Shown here one piece after another: positions 1 to 8,033 of a DNA stretch of 45,334 bases; within the stretch, counting starts at the first letter, position 1, and every line of letters starts with the position of its first letter. The DNA is from SSSZ01 sp036732025. GTDB taxonomy: Bacteria; Pseudomonadota; Gammaproteobacteria; Burkholderiales; Rhodocyclaceae. The notes beneath the pieces were generated by a model. That model was not told the origin of the DNA. It searched no databases and saw nothing but the letters and a program-made list of their open reading frames with translations. The stretch is from the NCBI GenBank assembly GCA_036732025.1, contig DAINDE010000035.1, positions 1 through 45,334 on the forward strand, in the 5' to 3' direction. The position numbers and the translations under genes are program-made.

Positions 1-1866
1 GCCCCCGCCCACCCCGAACCGGAGCATGAAACGGCGGACCGGCGGGCCACCGTGCGGGTTCGCGCCGACCTCATCGACCGGCTGGTGAACGAAGCCGGCG
101 AGCTATCCATCGCCCGCGCCCGCATCGAAGGCGAAATGCGCAGCCTGAAGGGCTCGCTCCTCGACCTGACGGAAAACGTCATCCGCCTGCGCCGCCAGTT
201 GCGGGACATCGAAATCCAGGCGGAAACCCAGATCCAGGCCCGCGTCGCCCAGGCCCACGACGGCCAGGCGGAATTCGATCCCCTGGAGCTAGACCGCTTC
301 ACCCGCTTCCAGGAACTCACCCGTTTCATGGCCGAGTCGGTCAATGACGTGGCCACGGTCCAGCAGAACCTGCTCAAGAACCTCGACGACGCCAACGCCG
401 CCATCCTCGCCCAGGCCCGCCTCAACCGCGGCCTGCAGCAGGACCTCATGGGCGTGCGCATGCTCCCCTTCGCCAGCCAGGCCGAGCGGCTTTACCGCAT
501 CGCCCGCCAGACCGCCAAGGAACTGGGCAAGCGGGCCAACCTCGACATCCGGGGCGGCCAGGTGGAAATCGACCGCTCGGTGCTGGACAAGATGCTGGCG
601 CCCCTGGAGCACATGCTGCGCAACGCCGTCACCCACGGCATCGAGTCCCGCGAGGCCCGAGCCGCCGCCGGCAAGCCGGACATCGGCGAAATCGCCCTTG
701 CCCTGCAGCAGGAAGGCAATGAAATCGTCATCGCCATGTCCGACGACGGCCGCGGCCTGGACAAGGAGCGCATCCGCCAACGGGCCGAAAGCCTCGGGCT
801 GCTCGCCCCCGGCGAGGCCGCCGACGACGCGCGGCTGTACGACTTCATCTTCCAGCCGGGCTTCTCCACCGCCAGCGAGGTCACCCAGATCGCCGGCCGC
901 GGCGTGGGCATGGACGTGGTCAAGACCGAAGTCGCCTCCCTCGGCGGCCGCATCGAAATCGCTTCCGTCCCCGGCCAGGGCACGACTTTCCGCCTCTACC
1001 TGCCGCTCACCCTGGCCGTCACCCAGACGCTGCTGGTGCGCGTCGGCGGCGCCCTCTACGCCATTCCCTCGACCATGATCGAGCAGGTCCTGGAGCTCAA
1101 GGAAAAGGCCCTGCACGAACTGCAGGAAAAGGGCGAGGCGGAATGGCAGCACAACCGCTACCCCTTCCACTTCCTCCCCCGCCTCCTGGGCGATACCGAA
1201 AGCCTGCCGGAAACCCACCGCCAGTACTGGGTGCTGTTGCTCCGCTCCGGTACCCAGCGCGTTGCCGTGCAGGTGGACGAACTCAAGGGCAACCAGGAAG
1301 TGGTGGTCAAGAACATCGGGCCGCAGCTCGCCCGCATCGTCGGCATCGCCGGCGCCACGGTCCTCGGCGACGGCCAGGTGGTGCTCATCCTCAACCCGGT
1401 GGCGCTGGCCAGCCGTGGGGCCGTCTCCACCGGCCCGGCCCCGCTGGTGGCGCCGATCCTGCCCGAACCGACGCCAGCGGCCACGCTGCCCACCGTCCTG
1501 GTGGTGGACGATTCCCTCACCGTGCGCAAGATCACCGGCCGCCTGCTGGCCCGGGAAGGCTACCAGGTGGTGGTAGCCAAGGACGGCGTCGACGCCCTCG
1601 AGCAGATGCTGGAAATCGTCCCCGACGTGGTCATTTCCGACATCGAGATGCCGCGCATGGACGGCTTCGACCTGGTCCGCAACATCCGCGCCGACGACCG
1701 CCTGAAGTCCCTGCCGGTCATCATGATCACCTCCCGGACGGCGGAGAAGCACCGCAACTACGCTTTCGACATCGGCGCCAACCACTACCTCGGCAAGCCC
1801 TACGACGAAGAGGAGCTGCTCGGCCTCATCGCCGGCTACGTCAAGGCGAAGCGCGCGCTGGCCTGA
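1..1866 (+). CDS. chpA: ChpA/PilL-type hybrid chemotaxis histidine kinase, 3' part
   Basis: The frame is open to the left edge of the window, so only the last 621 residues are present; no start is claimed. In order, counted from the first codon in the window: a dimerisation-like helical segment (residues about 18-160, starting VRADLIDRLVNEAGELS); an HATPase with N-box HMLRNAVTHG at 204, G1 DDGRGLD at 248 and G2 GRGVGMD at 299; a CheW-like domain from about 337; and a receiver domain from about 498 with acidic pair D503/D504, phosphoacceptor D547 (SDIEMPRMDG) and K599. This CheA-CheW-REC order is that of PilL/ChpA, the kinase of the Pil-Chp system that controls type IV pilus twitching; pilG/H/I/J genes and the Hpt domains would lie upstream. 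The pilT/pilU pair downstream in the window agrees. Its last 26 bp overlap the convergent photolyase gene. Confidence 0.9.
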   Translation, partial: APAHPEPEHETADRRATVRVRADLIDRLVNEAGELSIARARIEGEMRSLKGSLLDLTENVIRLRRQLRDIEIQAETQIQARVAQAHDGQAEFDPLELDRFTRFQELTRFMAESVNDVATVQQNLLKNLDDANAAILAQARLNRGLQQDLMGVRMLPFASQAERLYRIARQTAKELGKRANLDIRGGQVEIDRSVLDKMLAPLEHMLRNAVTHGIESREARAAAGKPDIGEIALALQQEGNEIVIAMSDDGRGLDKERIRQRAESLGLLAPGEAADDARLYDFIFQPGFSTASEVTQIAGRGVGMDVVKTEVASLGGRIEIASVPGQGTTFRLYLPLTLAVTQTLLVRVGGALYAIPSTMIEQVLELKEKALHELQEKGEAEWQHNRYPFHFLPRLLGDTESLPETHRQYWVLLLRSGTQRVAVQVDELKGNQEVVVKNIGPQLARIVGIAGATVLGDGQVVLILNPVALASRGAVSTGPAPLVAPILPEPTPAATLPTVLVVDDSLTVRKITGRLLAREGYQVVVAKDGVDALEQMLEIVPDVVISDIEMPRMDGFDLVRNIRADDRLKSLPVIMITSRTAEKHRNYAFDIGANHYLGKPYDEEELLGLIAGYVKAKRALA

Positions 1867-3274
1867 TTGCTCCGTAGCGCGCCAGGGTACGCTGGCGCGC
1901 CAGGGCGTGGTCCACGAGGGGGGCCGGGTAATCCCGGCCGATGACCACCCCGCAAGCCACCTGTTCCGCTACATCCATGCGCCAGGGCGCATGGATGTAG
2001 CGGTCCGGCACCCGGGCCAGTTCCGGCACGTAGCGGCGGATGAAACGGCCGCCGGGGTCGAACTTTTCCGACTGGGTCACCGGATTGAATATGCGGAACC
2101 AGGGCTGGGCGTCGCAGCCGGTGGAGGCGGTCCACTGCCAGCCGCCGTTGTTGGCGGCCAGGTCGAAATCGTTGAGCTGCTCGGCAAAGTAGCGCTCCCC
2201 CAGGCGCCAGTCGATGCCCAGATCCTTGGTCAGGAAAGAGGCCGCCACCATGCGCAGCCGGTTGTGCATGTAGCCGCTGTGGTTGAGCTGGCGCATGGCA
2301 GCATCCACCAGGGGATAGCCGGTCTGCCCCCGGCACCACGCGGCGAGGCCTTCCGGCCAATCGTCCCAGGCGATGGCGTCATACTCGGGCTTGAAGGCAT
2401 TGCCGACGACATGGGGAAAGCGATCGAGGATCATGAAGTAGAACTCCCGCCACACCAGTTCGTCGAGCCAGGCGGCAGCCCCCGCTGTCCCCTCCTGCCA
2501 GGCGGCGTTGGCCAGCTCCCGCAGGGAGAGGGTGCCGAAGCGCAGATGCACCGAGAGGCAGGACACGCCCCTGACCGCCGGATAGTCCCGGGTCTCGGCA
2601 TAGCGTGCGATGCGCCCGCGGAAGTCCTGCCAGGCGGAGCGGGCGCCGCCCATGCCCGGGCGCACGCCGAGGTCCGGCAGGTTGCTGGCGGCAAAGCCCA
2701 GGGCCGCCAGCTCCGGCACCCCGGCCCCATCCGGCGGAGCGGCCAGGGGGCCGTCGCTGGCGAAGGGCCGAACCGGCGCCTGTTGCCAGCGCCTCAGCCA
2801 GGCGTTCCGATAGGGCGTGAAGACGGTAAAGGGCCGCCCCGCCTGGGTCAGGACGTCGTCGCCGTCGAAGATGACTTGGTCCCGGCAGAGTTCGAGGGCG
2901 ATGCCCATACCGGCCAGGGTGGCGGCCACCGCCGCATCCCGGGCCTTGGCGGCGGGCTCGTAGTCCCGGTTGGCGAACACCTTGACCACCCCCAGTTCCC
3001 TGGCGATGGCCGGTACCACATCGCGGGCCCGACCATGGCGCACGATGAGGCCGCCGCCCCGCCGGCGCAGAGCGGCATCCAGTTCCACCAGGGAATCGCG
3101 GATGAAATGCACGCGACGGTCCCGGCGGGAAGGCAGGGGATCGAGGATTTCGGTATCGAAGACGAAAGCGCATAAGACCGCCCCGCCCGTAGCCAGTGCG
3201 GCGGCCAGGGCGGCGTGGTCGTAGTCGCGCAGGTCGCGGCGGAACCAGACGAGGGTCTTCAAGGCCGTGCTCAT
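1841..3274 (-). CDS. phrB: Deoxyribodipyrimidine photolyase
   Basis: A 477-residue protein, the usual length for a class I CPD photolyase. The N-terminal Rossmann-like antenna-cofactor domain opens with LVWFRRDLRDYDHAAL. The C-terminal FAD-binding helical domain carries NNGGWQWTAS followed by QPWFRIFNP, the family signature around the flavin and substrate pocket. It repairs UV-induced cyclobutane pyrimidine dimers with blue light; FADH- and an antenna chromophore are expected from the family. The ATG at 3274 is followed at once by the conserved start of the domain. It is divergent from yqgE (43 bp between starts) and converges with the chemotaxis kinase, the two frames overlapping by 26 bp. 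Confidence 0.93.
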   Translation of the reverse strand: MSTALKTLVWFRRDLRDYDHAALAAALATGGAVLCAFVFDTEILDPLPSRRDRRVHFIRDSLVELDAALRRRGGGLIVRHGRARDVVPAIARELGVVKVFANRDYEPAAKARDAAVAATLAGMGIALELCRDQVIFDGDDVLTQAGRPFTVFTPYRNAWLRRWQQAPVRPFASDGPLAAPPDGAGVPELAALGFAASNLPDLGVRPGMGGARSAWQDFRGRIARYAETRDYPAVRGVSCLSVHLRFGTLSLRELANAAWQEGTAGAAAWLDELVWREFYFMILDRFPHVVGNAFKPEYDAIAWDDWPEGLAAWCRGQTGYPLVDAAMRQLNHSGYMHNRLRMVAASFLTKDLGIDWRLGERYFAEQLNDFDLAANNGGWQWTASTGCDAQPWFRIFNPVTQSEKFDPGGRFIRRYVPELARVPDRYIHAPWRMDVAEQVACGVVIGRDYPAPLVDHALARQRTLARYGAIRPARASP

Positions 3275-3317
3275 TTCCAGGTTGGTTTGTCAGGGGCCGG
3301 CGATTAGAATTCCACCC

Positions 3318-3878
3318 ATGGACAACGTCAATCTGACCGACAATTTCCTCATCGCCATGCCGGCCATGCAGGATCCCTATTTTGCCCATTCCCTGGTCTA
3401 TGTGTGCGAGCACAACGAGAACGGCGCCCTCGGCATCATCGTCAACCGCCCCATCGACATGAACCTGGCGGGGCTTTTCGAGAAGATCGACCTGCCCCTC
3501 AATCACCCCGCCCTGGCCGACCTGCCCGTCTATTTCGGCGGCCCCGTCCAGCTCGACCGGGGTTTCGTCCTGCACCGCCCCATCGGCCACTGGCAATCCA
3601 CCCTCGCCGTCAATGGCGAAGTGGGCCTCACCAGTTCCCGGGACATCCTCGTCACCGTCGGCAACGAAGGCCAACCTGCGGACATCATCGTCACCCTCGG
3701 CTACGCCGGCTGGGGCGCGGGGCAACTGGAGGACGAGCTGGCCCAGAACGCCTGGCTGACCGTGCCGGCGCCGGCCGGCATCCTCTTCGACATGCCGCCC
3801 GAGGAGCGCCTGCCGGCGGCCATGCAGAAACTCGGCGTCAGCTTCACCCAGCTTTCCGACGTGGCCGGCCACGCCTGA
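3318..3878 (+). CDS. yqgE: YqgE/AlgH family protein
   Basis: A 186-residue protein starting MDNVNLTDNFLIAMPAM, with the family landmarks DPYFAHSLVYVCEH, GALGIIVNRP and YFGGPVQLDRGFVLH and the C-terminal GYAGWGAGQLEDE. The ATG at 3318 is chosen because homology starts directly there; the frame could extend a little upstream to 3267 but without conserved sequence. The biochemical role of UPF0301/AlgH proteins is unsettled (AlgH is linked to alginate regulation in Pseudomonas). The stop overlaps the ruvX start by one base (TGATG), so the two are probably translationally coupled, as in many proteobacteria. Confidence 0.92.
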   Translation: MDNVNLTDNFLIAMPAMQDPYFAHSLVYVCEHNENGALGIIVNRPIDMNLAGLFEKIDLPLNHPALADLPVYFGGPVQLDRGFVLHRPIGHWQSTLAVNGEVGLTSSRDILVTVGNEGQPADIIVTLGYAGWGAGQLEDELAQNAWLTVPAPAGILFDMPPEERLPAAMQKLGVSFTQLSDVAGHA

Positions 3879-4318
3879 TGGGCACGGTCCTGGCCTTCGA
3901 CTACGGAGAAAAGCGCATCGGCGTCGCCACCGGCGAAACCCTGCTCGGCCAGGCCCATCCGCTGACCGTCATCCACGCCGAATCCAACGACCATCGCCTC
4001 GCCGCCATCGGCAAGCTGGTGGCCGAATGGCAGCCGGAACGACTGGTGGTGGGCCTGCCCACCCACGCCGACGGCACGCCCCACGCCATGACCGCCCGCT
4101 GCCAGCGCTTCGCCGAACGCCTGCAACGGCGCTTCAACCTGCCCGTCGCCCTGGCCGATGAACGCCTGACCTCCCTCGACGCCGAAGCCCGCCTGCGGGA
4201 AGCCGGCCGCGACGCCCGCGCCGCCCGGCCCATCCTCGACGCCGTCGCCGCCCAACTCATTCTGCAAACCTGGTTCGATACCCGCCATCATGCCTCCCCT
4301 CCCGACTCCCCTGCCTGA
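3878..4318 (+). CDS. ruvX: Holliday junction resolvase-like RuvX (YqgF)
   Basis: A 146-residue RNase H-fold protein. It begins MGTVLAFDYGEKRIGVA, which carries the first catalytic Asp, and has VVGLPTHADGTPH, the DERLTS motif and a C-terminal DAVAAQLIL with the last acidic residue. The family is assigned to pre-16S rRNA 5'-end maturation and/or Holliday junction cleavage. Its ATG shares the A of the yqgE stop codon, and its 3' end overlaps pyrR by 29 bp. Confidence 0.93.
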   Translation: MGTVLAFDYGEKRIGVATGETLLGQAHPLTVIHAESNDHRLAAIGKLVAEWQPERLVVGLPTHADGTPHAMTARCQRFAERLQRRFNLPVALADERLTSLDAEARLREAGRDARAARPILDAVAAQLILQTWFDTRHHASPPDSPA

Positions 4319-4799
4319 CGCCGAAAGCCAGTGCCGGCAACTGGCCGAACTGATCCGCCCTCAACTGGGGCGGAACCCCGCCCTGGTGGGCATCTACAGC
4401 GGCGGCGCCTGGATCGCCGAACGCCTGAAGGAACTCCTCGGCCTGCCCGAGGAGGTCGGCCTCATCGACGTTTCCTTCTACCGGGACGACTTCGCCGAGA
4501 AGGGCCTGCATCCCCAGGTCAAGCCGACGGCCATTCCCTTCGACGTGGAGGGCCGCCACCTGATCCTGGTGGACGACGTCCTCTACACCGGCCGCACCAC
4601 CCGCGCTGCCTTGAACGAATTGTTCGACTACGGCCGGCCGGCCTCGGTGGGTCTGGCCGTGCTGGCCGACCGGGGCTGCCGCGAACTGCCCATCGCCGCC
4701 GACTACTGCGTATGGAACGTCGATCTGGCCCCCGGCCAGAGTCTGGTGCTGAGCAAGGCCGACGCCGGCACCCTGGCGTGGAGGCTCGAACATGCGTAA
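4290..4799 (+). CDS. pyrR: PyrR bifunctional regulator / uracil phosphoribosyltransferase family
   Basis: A 169-residue type I phosphoribosyltransferase with the PRPP-binding loop LILVDDVLYTGRTTRAA in mid protein and the N-terminal IYSGGAWIAERL. In Gram-positive bacteria PyrR attenuates pyr mRNA. In proteobacteria the orthologue sits directly before pyrB and its regulatory role is less certain; no pyr attenuator was recognised here. The ATG at 4290 lies inside the end of ruvX (29 bp overlap) and the stop overlaps pyrB by 8 bp, so ruvX-pyrR-pyrB is almost certainly one transcript. Confidence 0.9.
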   Translation: MPPLPTPLPDAESQCRQLAELIRPQLGRNPALVGIYSGGAWIAERLKELLGLPEEVGLIDVSFYRDDFAEKGLHPQVKPTAIPFDVEGRHLILVDDVLYTGRTTRAALNELFDYGRPASVGLAVLADRGCRELPIAADYCVWNVDLAPGQSLVLSKADAGTLAWRLEHA

Positions 4800-5751
4800 C
4801 CCGCAGCTCAACGCCAACGGCGAACTCAAGCACCTGCTCACCATCGACGGCCTGCCGCGGGAGATCGTCACCCACATCCTCGACACCGCCGCCTCCTTCA
4901 TGGAGGTATCGGCGCGGGAAGTGAAGAAGGTGCCGCTGCTCCGCGGCAAGAGCGTCTTCAACCTCTTCTTCGAGAACTCCACGCGCACCCGCACCACCTT
5001 CGAGATCGCCGCCAAGCGGCTTTCCGCCGACGTCATCAACCTCGACATCGGCCGCTCCTCGACAGCCAAGGGCGAGACGCTGCTGGACACCATCGACAAC
5101 CTCTGCGCCATGCACGCCAACCTGTTCGTGGTGCGGCACGCCTCCAGCGGCGCCCCCTTCCTCATCAGCGAGCACCTGGCCCGGGTCGGCCGCGACGACA
5201 TCAGCGTCGTCAATGCCGGCGACGGCCGCCATGCCCACCCCACCCAGGGCCTGCTGGACATGTACACCATCCGCCACTACAAGCAGGATTTCACCCAGTT
5301 GCGCGTGGCCATCGTCGGCGACATCCTGCACTCCCGGGTGGCCCGCTCCGACATCCACGCCCTCACCACCCTGGGCGTTCCCGAGGTGCGCGCCATCGGC
5401 CCCCAGACGCTGTTGCCCGGTTACCTGGACAAGATGGGCGTCCATGTCTTCCACGACATGAACGAGGGCCTCAAGGACTGCGACGTGGTCATCATGCTGC
5501 GCCTGCAGAACGAGCGCATGACCGGCGCCCTGCTTCCTTCCGCCGGCGAGTACTTCCGCCACTACGGCCTGACCCCGCAGAAGCTGGCGCTCGCCAAGCC
5601 CGACGCCATCGTCATGCACCCGGGGCCCATGAACCGGGGCGTCGAGATCCACTCCGCCGTGGCCGACGGGCCCCAGGCCGTCATCCTGCCCCAGGTCACC
5701 TTCGGCATTGCCGTTCGCATGGCGGTCATGAGCATCGTTGCGGGAAATTGA
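4792..5751 (+). CDS. pyrB: Aspartate carbamoyltransferase catalytic subunit
   Basis: A 319-residue ATCase that joins carbamoyl phosphate to aspartate in the second step of pyrimidine synthesis. Visible motifs are the carbamoyl phosphate loop FFENSTRTRTTFE, the NAGDGRHAHPTQGLLD stretch and MLRLQNERM near the aspartate site. The protein starts MRNPQLNANGELKHLLTIDGL, the extended N terminus seen in pyrB genes of Pseudomonas and betaproteobacteria, whose enzyme forms a complex with a dihydroorotase-like partner. That partner gene follows at 5831. Confidence 0.97.
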   Translation: MRNPQLNANGELKHLLTIDGLPREIVTHILDTAASFMEVSAREVKKVPLLRGKSVFNLFFENSTRTRTTFEIAAKRLSADVINLDIGRSSTAKGETLLDTIDNLCAMHANLFVVRHASSGAPFLISEHLARVGRDDISVVNAGDGRHAHPTQGLLDMYTIRHYKQDFTQLRVAIVGDILHSRVARSDIHALTTLGVPEVRAIGPQTLLPGYLDKMGVHVFHDMNEGLKDCDVVIMLRLQNERMTGALLPSAGEYFRHYGLTPQKLALAKPDAIVMHPGPMNRGVEIHSAVADGPQAVILPQVTFGIAVRMAVMSIVAGN

Positions 5752-5830
5752 CAGCGCCCTCACTCACTTCGTTCGTTGCCCCCCGCGGGGGGCGGGCCTC
5801 CCTCGGGGCGGCCCTTTGGGAGTCCCAGAT
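5752..5830. repeat. pyrB-pyrC' spacer with a GC-rich palindrome
   Basis: The 79-bp spacer contains the perfect 16-bp palindrome GCCCCCCGCGGGGGGC (5778-5793), preceded by the short direct repeat TTCGTTCGTTG and followed by a second GC-rich half-palindrome. It looks like the REP-type intergenic elements common in betaproteobacterial genomes, or an mRNA hairpin that lowers read-through into pyrC'. A copy elsewhere in the genome cannot be tested from this window. Confidence 0.4.
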
Positions 5831-7087
5831 ATGAAGATCGAAATCAGGAACGGGCGCCTCATCGACCCGAAGAACGGCCGCGACGAGCGCGCCGACCTCT
5901 TTATCGCCGACGGCCGGGTGGCCGGCATCGGCCGCACCCCGGCCGGCTTTGTCGCCGACGAAGCCATCGAGGCCGCCGGCTGCATCGTCTGCCCCGGCTT
6001 CATCGACCTGGGCGCCCGCCTCAACAGCATCGAAGCCGAACTGGCGGCAGCCGTCGCCGGCGGCGTCACCTCGGTGGTCGTCCCGCCCGACGCCGATCCG
6101 CCCCTCGACGAGCCGGAACTGGCCGCCCGCCTGGTGCACCGGGCGGCGGACGTTGGCAAGGCCCGCGTCCTGCCCCTGGGCGCCCTCACCGTCGGCCTCA
6201 AGGGCGAGCGCCTGGCCGAGCTGGCGGGCCTCGCCAAGGCAGGCTGCGTGGCCTTCTCCCAGGCCAATCGGCCGCTGGTCGATACGGAAGCCCTGTTGCG
6301 CTGCTTCGAATATGCCGCCACCTTCGGCTTCGCCGTGTGGATGCAGCCCCAGGACCACTGGCTCGCCCGCAACGGCATCGCCCATGCCGGCGAAGTGGCC
6401 AGCCGCCTGGGATTGGCCGGCATCCCGGTCAGCGCCGAGACCGTCGCCATGGGCACCCTGCTCACCTTGGCCGCCGACACCGGCGTGCGCCTGCACTTCA
6501 CCCGCATTTCCTCCGCCGCCGGCATGCGCATGCTGGCCAACGCCCAGGCGGCGGGCATCCGGGTCACGGGGGACGTGGGCATTCACCATCTCCACCTGAC
6601 CGAAAACGATATCGGTTATTTCAACAGCCAGGCCCGCTTCGACCCGCCCCTGCGCAGCCAGGCCGACCGCCAGGGGCTCTCCGACGGCGTGGCCCGCGGC
6701 GTGGCGGCCATCTGTTCCGACCACACCCCGGTCGGTGCTGACGACAAGCTCCTTCCCTTCGGCGAAGCCAAGCCCGGCGCCACCGGCCTGGAGCTGCTGC
6801 TGCCCCTGACCCTCAAATGGGCCGCCAGCGCCGGCGTGGACCTGGCAACGGCCCTGGCCAGGATCAGCGCCGACCCGGCGCGCATCCTCGGCATAGACCG
6901 CGGCCACCTGGGCGAAGGCGCCGCCGCCGACGTCTGCGTCTTCTCGCCCGACGCCTACTGGCAGGTCACCGCCGAAACGCTGCACAGCAAGGGCAAGAAC
7001 ACGCCCTTCATGGGCTACGAGCTGAATGGCCGCATCCAGGCGACGGTGGTGGACGGCCGCACAAAATCAAACAAACGTTCCACTTGA
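5831..7087 (+). CDS. pyrC': Dihydroorotase-like protein, probably non-catalytic (PyrC'/PyrX type)
   Basis: A 418-residue amidohydrolase-fold protein (ATG at 5831, with GGAG about 8 bases upstream). The usual DxHxH metal motif after PGF(V/I)DL is missing: the sequence reads CPGFIDLGARLNS. The later metal histidines also look replaced (WMQPQDHWL where a HAED-type motif is expected; LHFTRISS where a HxxH-type motif is expected). The late active-site Asp region SDHTPVG is kept. In Pseudomonas the equivalent pyrC' product is inactive but needed to assemble ATCase with PyrB, and a separate pyrC supplies activity. The same role is inferred here from the loss of ligands and the position after pyrB. 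Confidence 0.85.
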   Translation: MKIEIRNGRLIDPKNGRDERADLFIADGRVAGIGRTPAGFVADEAIEAAGCIVCPGFIDLGARLNSIEAELAAAVAGGVTSVVVPPDADPPLDEPELAARLVHRAADVGKARVLPLGALTVGLKGERLAELAGLAKAGCVAFSQANRPLVDTEALLRCFEYAATFGFAVWMQPQDHWLARNGIAHAGEVASRLGLAGIPVSAETVAMGTLLTLAADTGVRLHFTRISSAAGMRMLANAQAAGIRVTGDVGIHHLHLTENDIGYFNSQARFDPPLRSQADRQGLSDGVARGVAAICSDHTPVGADDKLLPFGEAKPGATGLELLLPLTLKWAASAGVDLATALARISADPARILGIDRGHLGEGAAADVCVFSPDAYWQVTAETLHSKGKNTPFMGYELNGRIQATVVDGRTKSNKRST

Positions 7088-7110
7088 AAAAAGTGGATCA
7101 ATTGTGTAAT
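7080..7110 (+). promoter_or_regulatory. Candidate promoter of the riboswitch transcript, overlapping a small hairpin
   Basis: The AT-rich stretch at the end of pyrC' holds TTGAAA (7084-7089) and TGTAAT (7105-7110; 5 of 6 match to the -10 consensus) with a 15-bp spacer, shorter than ideal. This would start transcription just before the riboswitch. The same stretch forms a 6-bp stem (CCACTT/AAGTGG, 7080-7096) that includes the pyrC' stop codon. Either reading is tentative. Confidence 0.35.
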
Positions 7111-7125
7111 TTGAAAAAACCAGTT

Positions 7126-7212
7126 CGATAAAGGCATAACCGCCGAAAGGCGGCGACGCAAAGCTACCGGCTAAACACCTGCGGGTGCAAGTCAGAGGGG
7201 CTACCGAAAACA
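7126..7212 (+). ncRNA. Cyclic-di-GMP-I (GEMM) riboswitch
   Basis: The sequence matches the class I c-di-GMP aptamer in order: GGCATAACC, a GCC-GAAA-GGC tetraloop hairpin, the nearly invariant GACGCAAAGC, CCGG, a CTAAAC tetraloop-receptor-like segment, a variable hairpin (CACC-TGC-GGGTG) and the closing AGAGGGGCTACCGA. This lines up block by block with the Vibrio cholerae Vc2 aptamer as known from the literature. It lies about 75 bases upstream of a secreted-protein gene on the same strand, so it most likely controls that gene in response to c-di-GMP. Exact ends are approximate. Confidence 0.93.
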
Positions 7213-7242
7213 GGTTGCAGCGAGGCATGTCGCTTCCGCTGG

Positions 7243-7282
7243 CCAATCGATCTGGACGAATCTCGACCGATGATTGGAGCGG
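7243..7282 (+). promoter_or_regulatory. Possible riboswitch expression platform covering the ribosome binding site
   Basis: CCAATC (7243-7248) can pair with GATTGG (7272-7277), and an alternative inner pairing is possible between ATCGATC (7246-7252) and GACCGAT (7265-7271). The right arm runs into the Shine-Dalgarno-like GGAGCGG (7276-7282) of the next gene, so the structure could hide the site. No T-run typical of a terminator follows. Translational control is inferred. Confidence 0.35.
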
Positions 7283-7285
7283 AAC

Positions 7286-7732
7286 ATGAATACACGCTTG
7301 TACGCGCTGCTCGCCGTCCTGGCCTTTCTCCCTCTCTCCGCCCTGGCCGGCGATACCCTGCAGTGGCGCTGCTGGTACAACCAGCAGGTGCACATCACCT
7401 GCCTCATCGACGAGGTCCCGGAAACCGCACCGGTCATGGGTGCCCTCAATCTGCCGGACAACCTGCCGCCCATCGTCGCCCGCCTGCGCCGGGATCCCGC
7501 TTCCTTCCGCAATCAGGCCGTGCATATCCCTCTGCACACCCAGCCCTATGACATGGCCTTCACCGCCCTGCTGGCCCGCTCGGCGGTCTGCGGCAGCCGC
7601 CCCGACTGCGCGGTCAACTTCACCGCCCGGTCACCCTCGACCGAGGAGCTTACCGCCCTGCTCACCAAGCATCTGGCTTTCCGCCAGGACAAGCCGGCGA
7701 TGGTGGCGATGATCGATCCCGAGGACGACTGA
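7286..7732 (+). CDS. Small secreted protein of unknown function under c-di-GMP riboswitch
   Basis: A 148-residue protein not recognised as a known family. It has a clear Sec signal peptide: MNTRLYALLAVLAFLPLSALA, then GDTLQ. The mature part has four cysteines (WRCW, ITCL, AVCG, PDCA), consistent with disulfides in the periplasm or outside, and an acidic end (IDPEDD). The ATG at 7286 is preferred because GGAGCGG lies 4 bases upstream; a TTG at 7274 is in frame but lacks its own site. The c-di-GMP-I aptamer upstream suggests a role in biofilm, pilus or surface life. It is followed by the convergent yggU gene 10 bp away. Confidence 0.85.
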   Translation: MNTRLYALLAVLAFLPLSALAGDTLQWRCWYNQQVHITCLIDEVPETAPVMGALNLPDNLPPIVARLRRDPASFRNQAVHIPLHTQPYDMAFTALLARSAVCGSRPDCAVNFTARSPSTEELTALLTKHLAFRQDKPAMVAMIDPEDD

Positions 7733-7742
7733 AGGGGCAACT

Positions 7743-8033
7743 TCAATAGCCCAGGCGGGCCGCCACCGTCGCCGCCGGCAGTTCGAGGGCGACCACCTTG
7801 TGCCGGGATGTCGCCCCGGACTGCAGGGTGATCGCCCGGCGCGGCACCCCCAGGCGCTCTGCCAGGAAAGCGATGAGCGCCTCATTGGCCCGGCCGTCGC
7901 GGGGAGGCGCCGCCAGGCGGATCTTCAGGGCTTCGCCATGTTCCCCGGCGAGTTCGCTCACCTTGGCCCCGGGCTGGACATGCAGGGTCAGCGTCGAGTT
8001 CGCCCCGTCGCCGCGCAACCAGACCGGCGTCAC
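7743..8033 (-). CDS. yggU: YggU/DUF167 family protein
   Basis: A 96-residue DUF167 protein with the signature LHVQPGAKVSELAGEHGEALKIRLAAPPRDGRANEALI and LGVPRRAITLQSGATSRHKVV. Its function is unknown. A GTG start at 8033 is chosen: it overlaps the yggT stop (GTGA) and leaves a family-sized product. The yggT-yggU order is conserved in many proteobacteria. Confidence 0.9.
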   Translation of the reverse strand: MTPVWLRGDGANSTLTLHVQPGAKVSELAGEHGEALKIRLAAPPRDGRANEALIAFLAERLGVPRRAITLQSGATSRHKVVALELPAATVAARLGY

